Below, piece after piece: positions 53,529 through 63,293 of a DNA stretch of 64,000 nucleotides. The position numbers and the translations under genes were made by a program. The notes beneath the pieces are model-generated. The model worked only from the letters and a program-made list of their open reading frames with translations, was not told where the DNA came from and did no database searches. This DNA is from Flavobacterium hiemivividum (GTDB lineage Bacteria; Bacteroidota; Bacteroidia; Flavobacteriales; Flavobacteriaceae): contig NZ_SMFO01000004.1 of NCBI RefSeq assembly GCF_004349145.1, forward strand, positions 1 through 64,000, written 5' to 3'. Positions within the stretch are counted from its first letter, which is position 1; the number at the start of each line of letters is the position of its first letter.

Positions 53529-55673
53529 ATGAAAAAAATAATTTTATTCTTGACCATGTGTCTGATGACTTTCCCAGTGAAAGCAGACGAAGGAATGTGG
53601 TTTTTGATGTTTATCGAAAGATTGAACCATAGAGATATGGAGAAAATGGGATTGCAACTTACAGCTGAGGAAATCTATAGCATTAACAACCACAGTTTGA
53701 AAGACGCAGTTGTTCAATTTAACGGTGGGTGTACTGCCGAAATCGTTTCAAGAGAAGGACTTGTTTTAACAAATCATCATTGTGGTTACGGTGCGATCGC
53801 TGAGCTTTCGTCTGAAGAACAAAATTATTTAAAAAATGGTTTTTGGGCAAAAGACAAAAGTGAAGAGATGAAACCAAAATCGTTATACGTTCGCTTTTTT
53901 GTGCGCATGGATGACGTTTCTAAAAGAATTTTATCGAAAGTAAATGATAAAATGACAGAAACTGAACGTAACAAAGCGATTCAGCAAGAAATGGCTTTGA
54001 TCGAAAAAGAGAATAACGAAGGTGGAAAATATACTGTTTCTGTTCGACCTTTCTTTGAAGGAAATGAATATTACTATTTTGTTTACCAAGACTACAAAGA
54101 TGTTCGTCTAGTGGGAACACCACCTGAAAGTTTAGGGAAATTTGGTGGTGATACTGATAACTGGGAATGGCCAAGACATACCGCAGATTTCTCTATGTTT
54201 AGAGTTTATGCTGATGCAAATGGAAATCCAGCAGAATATTCTAAAGATAATGTGCCATTGCAACCAAAACATCATTTGCCTGTAAGTTTAAAAGGAGTGG
54301 AGGAAAATGATTTCGCCATGATTTTAGGTTATCCAGGGCGTACAAATCGTTGGATGCCAGCGGGTGGAATTGAACAAAACGTAAAGTTTGCTTATCCTGC
54401 TTGGGTTGAAGGTGCAAAAACCGGAATGGATAGAATGAAGGTGTATATGGATGCGAATGAAAAAGTTAATTTAGATTATGCTTCTAAGTACGCTTCAACT
54501 GCTAACTACTGGAAAAACCGCCAAGGAATGATTGATGCTTTGACAAAAGCGGGAACTGCAGCTACTAAGGCAAAAGAAGAAACTAAATTCAATGCTTGGG
54601 CTAACAAGAGAGCAAACAAAGCAAAATATGGTAATGTAATCGCTACGATCAACAACTACTATTCTCAAAATAACTTAAAAACAACGCATGATAATTATTT
54701 AACTCAATTAATAAGAACAGCTACTTATGGAGCTGCTCCTGCTAATATAGGAAATACCTTGATCGCTTATTACAAAGAGAATGAAGCTAAGAGACAAGAG
54801 ATGTTACCTCGAGTTACCCAATATATTGATGGTGTTTACGGGAAATTTCACGCTCCTTTAGAGAAAGATGTTTTTACGGCACAATTAAATTTATACTCTT
54901 CAAAAGCGGCTGCTTACGGACTTCCTGAAAGTGTTGCGAAATTAAAAGAGGAAAATAAAGGTGATTTTACTTCTTATGTGAATGACGCTGTTGCCAAAAG
55001 TATTTTTGCCACTAAAGAAAGTGTTTTTGCTTTCATGAAAGATCCAAAACCAGAAAATATTGCAAACGATCCTTTGTATGTAGTGTCGAATGATTTAATG
55101 ACAAAAATTAGAGCTAAATCAGATGCGCAATTAAAAGCAGATGATGATTTTGCTAAAGCATTCCGTTCATTAGTAGAAGGTTTACGTGAATCTAAGATGA
55201 ATTCGATAAAGTATCCTGATGCAAATTCAACTTTGAGATTGACTTACGGAAAAGTGCGTGCTTTACCTGTTGATAAGCGCAATGATGCAAAAGTAAATAA
55301 TTATACGACTATGACCGGTTTGGTTAAAAAGTATAAAGCAGGTGATCCAGAATTTGATTTGCCAGCTCGAGTATTGGAATTGAACGAGGCAAAGGATTTT
55401 GGACAATATGCTGATAAAAATGGATATATGCCAGTTAATTTTTTAACTGACAATGATATTACAGGTGGAAATTCTGGTTCTCCGGTATTGAATGGTAAAG
55501 GAGAGCTAGTTGGTATCGCATTTGATGGGAACATTGAAGCGATGGCTGGTGATGTTATTTTTGATGCCAAATTGCAAAGAACTATTAGTGTAGATATTCG
55601 TTATGTACTTTGGATAATTGACAAGTATGCTGGTGCTAAGCATATTGTTGATGAAATGACAATAGTGAAATAA
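53529..55673 (+). CDS. S46 family dipeptidyl-peptidase (DPP7-like)
   Basis: 714-aa exported serine peptidase with a signal peptide (cleavage near VKADEG). The catalytic triad sits in GLVLTNHHCGYGAI (His), GGDTDNWEWPRHTADF (Asp) and TGGNSGSPVLNGKGEL (Ser). The family removes dipeptides in the periplasm. The residue after FD in GIAFDGNIEAM is Gly, where as I recall acidic-specific DPP11 enzymes have Arg, so hydrophobic DPP7-like specificity is favoured. A TATATTCG box, one base off consensus, lies near 53490-53502. It is monocistronic, with a terminator after. Confidence 0.93.
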   Translation: MKKIILFLTMCLMTFPVKADEGMWFLMFIERLNHRDMEKMGLQLTAEEIYSINNHSLKDAVVQFNGGCTAEIVSREGLVLTNHHCGYGAIAELSSEEQNYLKNGFWAKDKSEEMKPKSLYVRFFVRMDDVSKRILSKVNDKMTETERNKAIQQEMALIEKENNEGGKYTVSVRPFFEGNEYYYFVYQDYKDVRLVGTPPESLGKFGGDTDNWEWPRHTADFSMFRVYADANGNPAEYSKDNVPLQPKHHLPVSLKGVEENDFAMILGYPGRTNRWMPAGGIEQNVKFAYPAWVEGAKTGMDRMKVYMDANEKVNLDYASKYASTANYWKNRQGMIDALTKAGTAATKAKEETKFNAWANKRANKAKYGNVIATINNYYSQNNLKTTHDNYLTQLIRTATYGAAPANIGNTLIAYYKENEAKRQEMLPRVTQYIDGVYGKFHAPLEKDVFTAQLNLYSSKAAAYGLPESVAKLKEENKGDFTSYVNDAVAKSIFATKESVFAFMKDPKPENIANDPLYVVSNDLMTKIRAKSDAQLKADDDFAKAFRSLVEGLRESKMNSIKYPDANSTLRLTYGKVRALPVDKRNDAKVNNYTTMTGLVKKYKAGDPEFDLPARVLELNEAKDFGQYADKNGYMPVNFLTDNDITGGNSGSPVLNGKGELVGIAFDGNIEAMAGDVIFDAKLQRTISVDIRYVLWIIDKYAGAKHIVDEMTIVK

Positions 55674-55693
55674 CATACTGCATTAAATAATTA

Positions 55694-55748
55694 GAAAAAC
55701 CTCTTATCTTGTGTTCAAATCAAGTTAAGAGGTTTTTTATTGTGAAAG
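55694..55748 (+). terminator. Terminator after the S46 peptidase gene
   Basis: Stem AACCTCTTA (55698-55706) / TAAGAGGTT with an inner CTTG / CAAG pairing, followed by T6. Confidence 0.88.
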
Positions 55749-55786
55749 CTTTTTGATGAGAAAATAGTTTACAATTAGAAATTCCT

Positions 55787-55801
55787 TATTTTTGAAGAAT
55801 G
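55787..55801 (+). promoter_or_regulatory. Leaderless-type promoter of the TPR gene
   Basis: TATTTTTG (55787-55794), then AAGA, then ATG at 55799. Confidence 0.55.
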
Positions 55802-56503
55802 AAAAACATTGTAATCCTCTTTTTATTTTTACCAATGATGATTTGGTCGCAATCTAATTTCGAAAAAGCTGAAAAACTCTTCAAAGCTGAAAAGTACGAT
55901 CAGGCGCAACCTATTTTTGAAGCACTTCTAAAAACCAATCCGTCTAATATTGAAGTAATCGAATATTTAGGTGACATTGCAGGCAGTCGTAAGTCATGGG
56001 AACAAGCGATAGACTACTATGAAAAACTGAAAAATCTAAAACCTTCGGAAGCTGATTATTTTTATAAATATGGAGGGGCAACAGGTATGCGAGCTTTGGA
56101 GGTAAATAAGTTCAAAGCGCTTGGAATGATTGATGATATAAGAACTTCATTCGAAAAAGCAATTCAATTAGACCCAAAACATGTTGATGCTAGGTGGGCT
56201 TTGGTGGAGCTAAATATTCAGTTGCCAAGGATTGTAGGGGGAAGTGAGGGGAAAGCGATACGATATTCTAATGAATTGCTAAAGTTATCTCCTGTTGATG
56301 GTTATATGTCAAGAGCGCGTATCGAAGAATATTATAAAAGATATAAAGCAGCAGAGATCCAATATAAGAAAGCAATTGAAATAGGTAATTCAGCCAAGAG
56401 TTATCAAAAGCTTGCTGAATTATATAAAAACAAGATGAATGATCCTGAAAGAGCGAGAATCACCTTAGCCGAATACAAGAAACGAAGTCAAGAGATTAAC
56501 TGA
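55799..56503 (+). CDS. Secreted tetratricopeptide-repeat protein
   Basis: 234-aa exported protein with a signal peptide (cleavage near WSQSN) followed by five or so TPR units (FEKAEKLFKAEKYDQAQPIF, FEALLKTNPSNIEVIEYLGD, SFEKAIQLDPKHVDARWALV, EYYKRYKAAEIQYKKAIEIG). Its partner is unknown. It has a leaderless-type promoter and lies 50 nt before mpl, so it may be cotranscribed with it, although TPR proteins give little functional clue. Confidence 0.85.
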   Translation: MKNIVILFLFLPMMIWSQSNFEKAEKLFKAEKYDQAQPIFEALLKTNPSNIEVIEYLGDIAGSRKSWEQAIDYYEKLKNLKPSEADYFYKYGGATGMRALEVNKFKALGMIDDIRTSFEKAIQLDPKHVDARWALVELNIQLPRIVGGSEGKAIRYSNELLKLSPVDGYMSRARIEEYYKRYKAAEIQYKKAIEIGNSAKSYQKLAELYKNKMNDPERARITLAEYKKRSQEIN

Positions 56504-56553
56504 TAATTAATTTGATTAAAAAAACGTACAAACGCACAATTGAATATACATAA

Positions 56554-57912
56554 ATGAGAACACATTTCATCGCAATAGGAGGAAGTGCTATGCACAACCT
56601 TGCATTAGCATTACATAATAAAGGATACAAGGTAACAGGAAGTGACGATGCAATCTTTGAACCTTCTAAATCAAGACTGGACAAAAAAGGAATTTTACCT
56701 GCAGAATTAGGCTGGTTTCCAGAAAAAATCACAAATGATATTGAGGCTGTAATTTTAGGGATGCATGCTAAGGCGGATAATCCAGAGCTCTTAAAAGCGC
56801 AAGAATTAGGACTTAAAATATATTCGTATCCTGAATTTTTATATGAGCAGTCTAAAAACAAAACGCGTGTTGTAATAGGCGGATCTCATGGGAAAACGAC
56901 CATCACCTCGATGATTTTACATGTGATGCACTATAATGATATCGCTGTGGATTATATGGTGGGAGCGCAGTTAGAAGGTTTTGATACCATGGTGCATCTT
57001 ACGGAGGAAAATGATTTTATTGTTTTAGAAGGAGATGAATACTTGTCTTCGCCAATTGACAGAAGGCCAAAATTCCATTTATACCAACCAAATATTGCTT
57101 TGATATCAGGAATTGCTTGGGACCATATCAATGTTTTTCCTACCTATGAAAATTATGTAGAACAATTTGAGATTTTCGTTGAGAAAATCACGCGTGGCGG
57201 AATTCTAGTGTATAATGAAGACGATGCCGAAGTGAAACGTGTATCGGAAGCGGCTGTAAACCCAACACGTAAATTAGGCTATACAACTCCCAATTATAAA
57301 GTAGAAAACGGAATGACTCTATTAGAAACTCCAGAAGGTGATATGCCTATCGAAGTTTTTGGTGCTCATAATCTAAATAATTTGGCTGGAGCCAAATGGA
57401 TCTGCCAAAACATGGGCGTGGACGAAGCTGATTTTTATGAAGCGATTGCTAGTTTTAAAGGAGCCTCTAAACGATTAGAAAAAATTGCTGAAAGTAAAAC
57501 TACAGTAGCTTACAAAGATTTTGCGCATTCCCCAAGTAAGGTGGCTGCTACCACAAAGGCAGTAAAAGAACAATATCCGAACAGAACACTCGTGGCCTGT
57601 TTAGAATTGCATACTTATAGTAGTTTAAATTCAGAGTTTTTGAAAGAATACGAAGGCGCCTTAGAACATGCAGATGTTGCTGTAGTTTTCTATTCGCCAG
57701 ACGCGGTAAAAATTAAGCAACTAGAAGAAGTTACATACGACCAAATTGCAACTGCTTTTAATAGAAAAGACTTGGTTATTTACACCAATCCAAAAGACTT
57801 CAAAGAGTATTTGTTTAATTTAAATTTGGATAATTCGGCGTTACTGTTGATGAGTTCAGGAAATTATGGTGGATTAAATTTTGATGAGGTAAAAGGAATG
57901 ATTGAGAAATAA
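56554..57912 (+). CDS. mpl: UDP-MurNAc:L-Ala-gamma-D-Glu-mDAP ligase Mpl
   Basis: 452-aa Mur-type ligase. It matches Mpl, which reattaches murein tripeptide to UDP-MurNAc during recycling, better than MurC. The N terminus is HFIAIGGSAMHNLALAL (MurC normally reads GIGG.GM). The ATP loop is VVIGGSHGKTTITSMIL, with EGDEYLSSPIDRRPKF, SGIAWDHINVFPTYE, AHNLNNLAGA and KDFAHSPSKVAATTKA. The length fits Mpl. Together with anmK it gives the cell a recycling route. radC follows 35 nt later. Confidence 0.9.
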   Translation: MRTHFIAIGGSAMHNLALALHNKGYKVTGSDDAIFEPSKSRLDKKGILPAELGWFPEKITNDIEAVILGMHAKADNPELLKAQELGLKIYSYPEFLYEQSKNKTRVVIGGSHGKTTITSMILHVMHYNDIAVDYMVGAQLEGFDTMVHLTEENDFIVLEGDEYLSSPIDRRPKFHLYQPNIALISGIAWDHINVFPTYENYVEQFEIFVEKITRGGILVYNEDDAEVKRVSEAAVNPTRKLGYTTPNYKVENGMTLLETPEGDMPIEVFGAHNLNNLAGAKWICQNMGVDEADFYEAIASFKGASKRLEKIAESKTTVAYKDFAHSPSKVAATTKAVKEQYPNRTLVACLELHTYSSLNSEFLKEYEGALEHADVAVVFYSPDAVKIKQLEEVTYDQIATAFNRKDLVIYTNPKDFKEYLFNLNLDNSALLLMSSGNYGGLNFDEVKGMIEK

Positions 57913-57947
57913 ATATTTTTAAGATGGACTAATTTTAAGACGACAGT

Positions 57948-58643
57948 ATGGATGAAAATGCTTTTTTTCCTATTACCAATTGGTCCGAAGACGATAAGCC
58001 GCGAGAAAAACTAATGCTGAAAGGTAAAAGTGCTTTGAGTGATGCCGAGCTAATCGCTATTTTAATTGGTTCAGGTAGTCGAAGTGAATCGGCAGTGGAT
58101 TTGAGTAGAAGGATCTTGAAAAGCGTGGACAATAACCTAAATGCTTTAGGTAAGTTGTCGATTTCTCAGTTGATGAATTTCAAAGGCATAGGAGAAGCCA
58201 AAGCGATTTCTATTATTGCAGCTTTAGAATTAGGAAGACGAAGAAGATCTGAAGATGCAGTCGAATTGATTAAAATTACTTCTAGTAAAATGATTTTTGA
58301 AATTATGCAACCCATGATTGGCGAATTGCCACATGAAGAATTTTGGATTATTTATTTGAATAATTCGAATAAGATTCTATCCAAATTGCAATTGAGCAAA
58401 GGTGGTATAACGGGAACTTTAGTAGATGTACGAATCGTGTTTAAAAACGCGCTTGAAATAGGTGCTACTGCTTTGATTCTATGTCACAATCATCCTTCGG
58501 GAACCTTAGTACCAAGTGATGCCGACAAACAAATCACCAAGAAGTTAAAAACGGCTGGAGACAGCTTAGAAGTAAAAGTATTAGATCATTTAATTGTGAC
58601 CGAATTTGGTTATTTTAGTTTTGTTGACGAAGGAATATTTTAA
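57948..58643 (+). CDS. radC: RadC family JAB/MPN protein
   Basis: 231-aa protein with an N-terminal helix-hairpin-helix region (MLKGKSALSDAELIAILIGS, QLMNFKGIGEAKAISI) and a C-terminal JAMM metal-binding domain (LCHNHPSGTLVPSDAD, HxH-x7-D; upstream Glu in LPHEEFWI). The historic link of RadC to DNA repair is doubtful, so the function is unclear. It lies 35 nt after mpl and 12 nt before the HAD phosphatase gene, suggesting one transcript. Confidence 0.93.
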   Translation: MDENAFFPITNWSEDDKPREKLMLKGKSALSDAELIAILIGSGSRSESAVDLSRRILKSVDNNLNALGKLSISQLMNFKGIGEAKAISIIAALELGRRRRSEDAVELIKITSSKMIFEIMQPMIGELPHEEFWIIYLNNSNKILSKLQLSKGGITGTLVDVRIVFKNALEIGATALILCHNHPSGTLVPSDADKQITKKLKTAGDSLEVKVLDHLIVTEFGYFSFVDEGIF

Positions 58644-58655
58644 AAGAAAATTATA

Positions 58656-59345
58656 ATGAAGATTACCAATATAACAGACGTTTTTTTTGATTTAGATCAC
58701 ACACTTTGGGACTTTGATAAAAATTCAGAGATGACCTTTGAGCGTATCTTTCAAAGAAATCACCCCGAGATAGAAGTTAAAATGTTTATCGAAAAGTACG
58801 TGCCTATCAATCAGGCTTGCTGGAAGTTGTATCAGTACGATAAGATTACACATGAAGAGTTGCGATACAACAGATTAAAAGATTCCTTTGATGCTATTAA
58901 TTATGCTGTTTCTGATGAACAGATTGATAGTATTTCTAATGAGTATATTCATTTGTTGCCAGATAATAATCATCTTTTTGATGGGACATTTGAGATTTTA
59001 GATTATTTAAATAAAAACTATAAGCTGCACATTATCACCAATGGTTTCGCTGATGTTCAAAAAAGAAAAATTGAAAATTCGAAGTTGCATGATTATTTTC
59101 ATACCATTACTAATTCAGAAATGGCAGGTGTGAAGAAACCCAATCCTATTATTTTTGAATATGCTTTAGATTTGGCCAAAGCCAAAAAAGAAAACAGTAT
59201 TATGATTGGTGATTCTCTAGATGCTGACGTTCAAGGAGCGTTAGACATGGGATTAGATGCAATATATTTTAATGAAAACAAGACCCCAGTGGGCAATAAA
59301 ATTAAACAAATAAATCATTTATTAGAACTTAAAAATTACCTTTAA
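58656..59345 (+). CDS. YjjG-family HAD nucleotidase
   Basis: 229-aa HAD hydrolase of the YjjG type, expected to dephosphorylate noncanonical pyrimidine nucleotides. Motif I is VFFDLDHTLWDF with the nucleophile and general-acid Asp pair. Motif II is LHIITNGF, motif III the Lys of GVKKPNP and motif IV MIGDSLDADVQGA. It lies 12 nt after radC and 3 nt before the next gene, so it is inside the mpl-radC operon. Confidence 0.88.
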   Translation: MKITNITDVFFDLDHTLWDFDKNSEMTFERIFQRNHPEIEVKMFIEKYVPINQACWKLYQYDKITHEELRYNRLKDSFDAINYAVSDEQIDSISNEYIHLLPDNNHLFDGTFEILDYLNKNYKLHIITNGFADVQKRKIENSKLHDYFHTITNSEMAGVKKPNPIIFEYALDLAKAKKENSIMIGDSLDADVQGALDMGLDAIYFNENKTPVGNKIKQINHLLELKNYL

Positions 59346-59348
59346 ATT

Positions 59349-60125
59349 ATGAAAAAATATATTTTATTATTCCTATTAGTTCTTGCAGGAAAGAGTTATG
59401 CACAGTCTGTAAATGATTACAAAGCAGTAATTGTTCCCGTGAAATTTGATTTCCAAAAAGAGGAAAATCAATACCGCCTTACTACCTTGTCCAAATTCAA
59501 TTTGAAAAAAGCTGGTTTTGAAGCTTTCTACAGCAATGAAACGACTCCAAAAGGTTTTAGCGAGAGGTGCGATTTATTGTATTTTGATTTGCAAAAAGAA
59601 AACGGTTTTTTGATCACTAAGCTTTTCATAACCTTAAAAGATTGTAATGGGAAAATCATCTATCAATCGGTTACTGGGAAAAGTAAGGAGAAAGACTATG
59701 AAACTGCTTATAATGAATGTCTAAATCAGGCTTTTGCTTCCATAGACGCTTTAAATTACAAATACAGTGGTGCAAATGCTGAAGCTAAAGTGGACGCTAA
59801 GCCGGTTAAGCAGGAAGTACCGGTCAAGCAGGAAGTAATTGAAGTACGAGCGGTTGCAGTTGAGAAAGCTGCTGTAGTTAATGCAGTAAGTAATACAGAT
59901 ACATCAGTTAAATACTTATATGCGCAGCCAGTTGCTAATGGATTTCAATTGATCGATACAACGCCAAAAGTAGTGATGAAAGTGTTTAAAACGGCCAGTC
60001 CTAGTTGTTTTATCGCAATAAAAGGAGATAACGAGGGTGTTTTACTTGGGACTGAAGAAGGTTGGATTTTTCAATACTATAAAAACGAAAATCTTATTTC
60101 AGAAAAAATAGCGGTTAAGTTTTAA
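59349..60125 (+). CDS. Hypothetical exported protein
   Basis: 258-aa protein with a signal peptide (MKKYILLFLLVLAGKSYAQS). The N-terminal domain (about 25-135) has FDFQKEENQYRLTTLSKFNL and ERCDLLYFDL, a pattern I recall from uncharacterised Flavobacterium exported proteins. A Lys/Val/Ala-rich linker with a short duplicated motif (PVKQEV twice) follows at about 150-170, then a small beta-rich C-terminal domain (SCFIAIKGDNEGVLLGTEEG). There is no assignable function. It is the last gene of the mpl-radC-yjjG-like operon, 3 nt after its neighbour. Confidence 0.75.
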   Translation: MKKYILLFLLVLAGKSYAQSVNDYKAVIVPVKFDFQKEENQYRLTTLSKFNLKKAGFEAFYSNETTPKGFSERCDLLYFDLQKENGFLITKLFITLKDCNGKIIYQSVTGKSKEKDYETAYNECLNQAFASIDALNYKYSGANAEAKVDAKPVKQEVPVKQEVIEVRAVAVEKAAVVNAVSNTDTSVKYLYAQPVANGFQLIDTTPKVVMKVFKTASPSCFIAIKGDNEGVLLGTEEGWIFQYYKNENLISEKIAVKF

Positions 60126-60143
60126 TACAATTTATGATAAAAT

Positions 60144-60193
60144 AAAAAGGTTCTAAGAAGTACAGTTAAATGATGCTTTTTAGAACCTTTTTG
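60144..60193. terminator. Bidirectional terminator between convergent genes
   Basis: 13-bp perfect stem AAAAAGGTTCTAA (60144-60156) / TTAGAACCTTTTT (60180-60192) between the hypothetical exported protein gene and rarA. Confidence 0.92.
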
Positions 60194-60194
60194 T

Positions 60195-61472
60195 TTAATA
60201 ACCGTATTTGCCTTTCCAGCGGTTTTTCAAGAATTCTCTGGTTGTTGTTTCTCTGGAGTTCGTTCCGGGAACATATAAAGGAGTATTTTTTACTGCATCA
60301 GGTAGAAACTCCTGATCGGCAAAATTGTTGGCGTAATTATGTGAATATTTATATTCGTCTCCATAACCTAATTCCTTCATTAATTTAGTTGGAGCATTTC
60401 GCAAATGAATAGGAACGGGGAGATCTCCAGTTTGTTTTACAAGTTGCTGTGCAGTTCCAATGGCAAGATAAGAAGCATTGCTTTTTGGAGAAGTTGCTAG
60501 ATAAATCGCACATTGACTTAGTATGATTCGGCTTTCTGGATAGCCAATGGTTGCCACGGCTTGAAATGTATTGTTGGCCATTATAAAAGCTGTAGGGTTT
60601 GCATTTCCTATATCTTCACTCGATAGAATGAGCATTCGTCTGGCGATAAATTTCACATCTTCTCCACCTTCAATCATTCGAGCCAACCAATAAACGGCTC
60701 CATTAGGATCGCTTCCACGAATCGATTTTATAAATGCAGAAACGATGTCATAATGCTGTTCGCCACTTTTGTCATACAAAACGGTGTTTTGCTGTACTAG
60801 TTCAAACACACGGTCGTTAGTGATGATTATTTGGTCTTCAGCGGATGCGTTTACGACCAATTCAAATATATTCAATAGCTTTCGTCCATCCCCCCCAGAA
60901 AGTCGCAATAGCGCTTCTGTTTCTCGCAGCTCGATGTTTTTAGATGCCATATAGGTATCGGTTGTCAAAGCGCGTTGTAATAGAGATTCTAAATCGTCTT
61001 TTGTAAAAGCGTTTAATATGTAAACTTGGCAACGGGACAATAAGGCGGGAATAACTTCAAAACTTGGGTTTTCTGTAGTGGCGCCTATTAAAGTGATCCA
61101 TCCTTTTTCGACTGCAGCAAGCAAGGAATCCTGTTGTGATTTGCTAAAACGATGAATTTCATCTATAAACAAAATAGGATTCTTAGTGGTAAATAGACCG
61201 CCGCTTTGTTTGGCTTTTTCGATAACATCCCGAATGTCTTTCACACCCGAATTGATGGCGCTTAATATATAAAAAGGACGTTTTGATTCCTGAGCAATAA
61301 TTTGTGCTAAGGAAGTTTTACCTGTTCCTGGTGGTCCCCATAAAATTAAGGAGGGAATAATTCCTTTGGCTATTTGTTGAGTCAACGATCCGTTTTCTCC
61401 TATAAGGTGGGATTGACTGATGTAGTCTTCTAGTTTTTGAGGTCGAATGCGTTCTGCAAGTGGTGCTTCCAT
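60195..61472 (-). CDS. rarA: Replication-associated recombination protein RarA
   Basis: 425-aa AAA+ ATPase (RarA/MgsA/WRNIP1 family) acting at stalled replication forks. Walker A is [16 protein letters not shown], Walker [17 protein letters not shown], sensor 1 [10 protein letters not shown] and sensor 2 [12 protein letters not shown]. The C-terminal tetramerisation domain has [20 protein letters not shown] (one residue left off) and [16 protein letters not shown]. The ATG lies 4 nt after a TAATTTTG box, pointing to a leaderless mRNA. It is monocistronic. Confidence 0.95.
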   Translation of the reverse strand: MEAPLAERIRPQKLEDYISQSHLIGENGSLTQQIAKGIIPSLILWGPPGTGKTSLAQIIAQESKRPFYILSAINSGVKDIRDVIEKAKQSGGLFTTKNPILFIDEIHRFSKSQQDSLLAAVEKGWITLIGATTENPSFEVIPALLSRCQVYILNAFTKDDLESLLQRALTTDTYMASKNIELRETEALLRLSGGDGRKLLNIFELVVNASAEDQIIITNDRVFELVQQNTVLYDKSGEQHYDIVSAFIKSIRGSDPNGAVYWLARMIEGGEDVKFIARRMLILSSEDIGNANPTAFIMANNTFQAVATIGYPESRIILSQCAIYLATSPKSNASYLAIGTAQQLVKQTGDLPVPIHLRNAPTKLMKELGYGDEYKYSHNYANNFADQEFLPDAVKNTPLYVPGTNSRETTTREFLKNRWKGKYGY

Positions 61473-61484
61473 TTTACAAAATTA
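61470..61484 (-). promoter_or_regulatory. Leaderless-type promoter of rarA
   Basis: TAATTTTG (minus strand, 61477-61484), then TAAA, then ATG. No clear -33 TTG. The rest of the gap to the rhomboid gene (61485-61727) shows only a direct repeat TTCTATGCTTC (61588 and 61624) and no gene. Confidence 0.5.
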
Positions 61485-61727
61485 CTATTTTTATTTTAGC
61501 TATTCTGGGTCTGTATTATATCTTTTGTTTCGAAAGGAAACCATGCGGTAAGTTCGCTTTTTTCTCCATTTCTTAGGCGCTAATTGGTTCTATGCTTCTT
61601 TTCGAATTCTTGACTTTAGGAATTTCTATGCTTCATTTTTAGATTGGATTCTCGTTTATCTGACAAAATAGCATTAAATTGCTTTTGGATAAATATTTGA
61701 TTTAGCTTTTAAAATAAAAATGACTAG

Positions 61728-62507
61728 ATGGATAATCAATTTAAATTTACTAATGCTGTTTTAGGAGTGCCACTTTTCTTTGTGTTGTTGCTTTGGTTCA
61801 TCTATTGGTTGGAAATTCGTTTTGGTTTTGATTTTGTTCGAAATGGAATTTATCCAAGAACATTTTCAGGATTGCAAGGCGTGTTATTTAGTCCGTTTAT
61901 CCATTCTGATTTGAAGCATCTCTATAATAACTCCTTGCCTTTATTAGTCCTGTTAGCTGCTTTGCAATTCTTTTATGCAAAACAGTCTTATGCGGTAATA
62001 GGATTTGGAATTTTAATGTCGGGGATTTTGACTTGGTTTATAGGAAGATCTAGTTACCATATTGGAGCGAGCGGTTTGATTTATGTTTTAGTGTCGTTTA
62101 TCTTTATTAAAGGAATATTGACGCGCTACTATCGTTTGGTAGCATTATCACTCGCTGTTATAATGTTATATGGAGGAATGCTGTGGTATATTTTTCCAGA
62201 AGTAGATGATACTATTTCTTGGGAAGGACATTTGGCAGGATTGATTAGCGGGTTGGTGCTATCTATAATGTATAAGACTCCAGAATTTAAGAAACCGATT
62301 AAATATGAGTGGGAACGGCCTGAATTTGATCCCGCGGAAGATAAGTTCATGGAACGGTTTGATGAGAATGGTAATTTTGTGAATTTACCAGTTGTAGAAA
62401 TAGACGAAGAGGAAGTTGAGCCACTGTCAAGTTATTTCACTTCAAATTACACTGTCGATTATGATATCGTAGTAAACGAAAAAAACGAATCAAGACCTGA
62501 GTCTTGA
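61728..62507 (+). CDS. Rhomboid family intramembrane serine protease
   Basis: 259-aa polytopic membrane protein with about six transmembrane helices. The catalytic Ser lies in HIGASGLIYVL (GxSG) and the catalytic His in EGHLAGLISG. The early helix segment HSDLKHLYNNSLPLLVL carries the conserved His-Asn region. The last ~60 residues form an acidic cytoplasmic tail (EIDEEEVEPLSSYF). It may cleave membrane proteins; substrates are unknown. Its final codons are encoded within its terminator hairpin. Confidence 0.92.
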   Translation: MDNQFKFTNAVLGVPLFFVLLLWFIYWLEIRFGFDFVRNGIYPRTFSGLQGVLFSPFIHSDLKHLYNNSLPLLVLLAALQFFYAKQSYAVIGFGILMSGILTWFIGRSSYHIGASGLIYVLVSFIFIKGILTRYYRLVALSLAVIMLYGGMLWYIFPEVDDTISWEGHLAGLISGLVLSIMYKTPEFKKPIKYEWERPEFDPAEDKFMERFDENGNFVNLPVVEIDEEEVEPLSSYFTSNYTVDYDIVVNEKNESRPES

Positions 62508-62518
62508 TTCGTTTTTTA
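62478..62518 (+). terminator. Terminator overlapping the end of the rhomboid gene
   Basis: 17-bp perfect stem: the arms 62480-62496 and 62501-62517 are reverse complements (core ACGAATCAAGAC / GTCTTGATTCGT) around a 4-nt loop, then an AT-rich tail. The coding sequence ends inside it at 62507. A CTCCCTTCGGGGGTAGGGGG motif follows at about 62534-62553, of a kind often seen between Flavobacterium genes. Confidence 0.88.
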
Positions 62519-62558
62519 TTCCGCTATATGTTAGTTCTCCCTTCGGGGGTAGGGGGAA

Positions 62559-63293
62559 TTATATTCTTTGTCTCAACGCTTCATATAAAAAAGCACCACA
62601 AGCAACCGACACATTTAGGGAACCGATAGTTCCAAACATAGGTAGTTTTGCTTTTTCATCGACGATCTTCAAAACCGATGGGTTTACTCCACGATCTTCA
62701 GATCCCATAATGATGGCTACTCCTTCATTTAGAGAAATATCATAAATGGTTTGTTCTGTTTTTTCTGTTGCAGCAATTGTTTTAATTCCGCTTGCTTGCA
62801 AAAGAAAGATTGCATCCTTAATATGTTCTACTTTACAAATAGGGATATTAAATACTGCTCCTGCTGATGTTTTTACTGTGTCACCATTTACAGGCGCTGA
62901 ACCAGCTTTTTGAACGATTATTCCATTTACTCCAGTACATTCGGCAGTTCTGATGATAGCTCCAAAGTTACGGGCGTCAGAAATTTGATCTAGTATAAGG
63001 AATAATGGTTTTTTTCCGTTTTCAACAACAGTGTCAATCAAGGTTTCTAAGTCAAAAAAGGAAATAGGGGAGATGCTCGCTACAGCACCTTGGTGATTGT
63101 TAGGAGTTAATCTGTTTAGTTTTTCTACAGGAACGTAAGAGAAGTTTACATTGGCACGCTTCATCACTTTCATTAAGTCTTTCATCAGTTCGCTGCTCGC
63201 TTCTTTTTGAATATAGACTTTATCTACTGTTGTACCAGCTTGAATCGCTTCTATTATAGCTCTAATCCCAAATATTTGATGTTCTTTTTCCAT
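62559..63293 (-). CDS. rlmB: 23S rRNA (guanosine-2'-O-)-methyltransferase RlmB
   Basis: 244-aa SpoU-family (SPOUT) 2'-O-methyltransferase, the TrmH/RlmB group that modifies G2251 of 23S rRNA. It has an N-terminal substrate-binding domain (QIFGIRAIIEAIQAG) and the trefoil-knot motifs LDQISDARNFGAIIRTAECT (motif 1), IIMGSEDRGVNPSVL (motif 2) and IGSLNVSVACGAFLYEA (motif 3). The frame continues to 63404, but the ATG at 63293 is supported by family length and by a TATCTTTG box 4 nt upstream. The upstream SusD-like gene is separated by a terminator. Confidence 0.93.
   Translation of the reverse strand: MEKEHQIFGIRAIIEAIQAGTTVDKVYIQKEASSELMKDLMKVMKRANVNFSYVPVEKLNRLTPNNHQGAVASISPISFFDLETLIDTVVENGKKPLFLILDQISDARNFGAIIRTAECTGVNGIIVQKAGSAPVNGDTVKTSAGAVFNIPICKVEHIKDAIFLLQASGIKTIAATEKTEQTIYDISLNEGVAIIMGSEDRGVNPSVLKIVDEKAKLPMFGTIGSLNVSVACGAFLYEALRQRI

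Noticed and set aside
61588-61634. Direct repeat TTCTATGCTTC, 36 bp apart, before the rhomboid gene
   Set aside because: Only 11 bp in an AT-rich spacer with no palindrome or promoter relation, so it may be chance.
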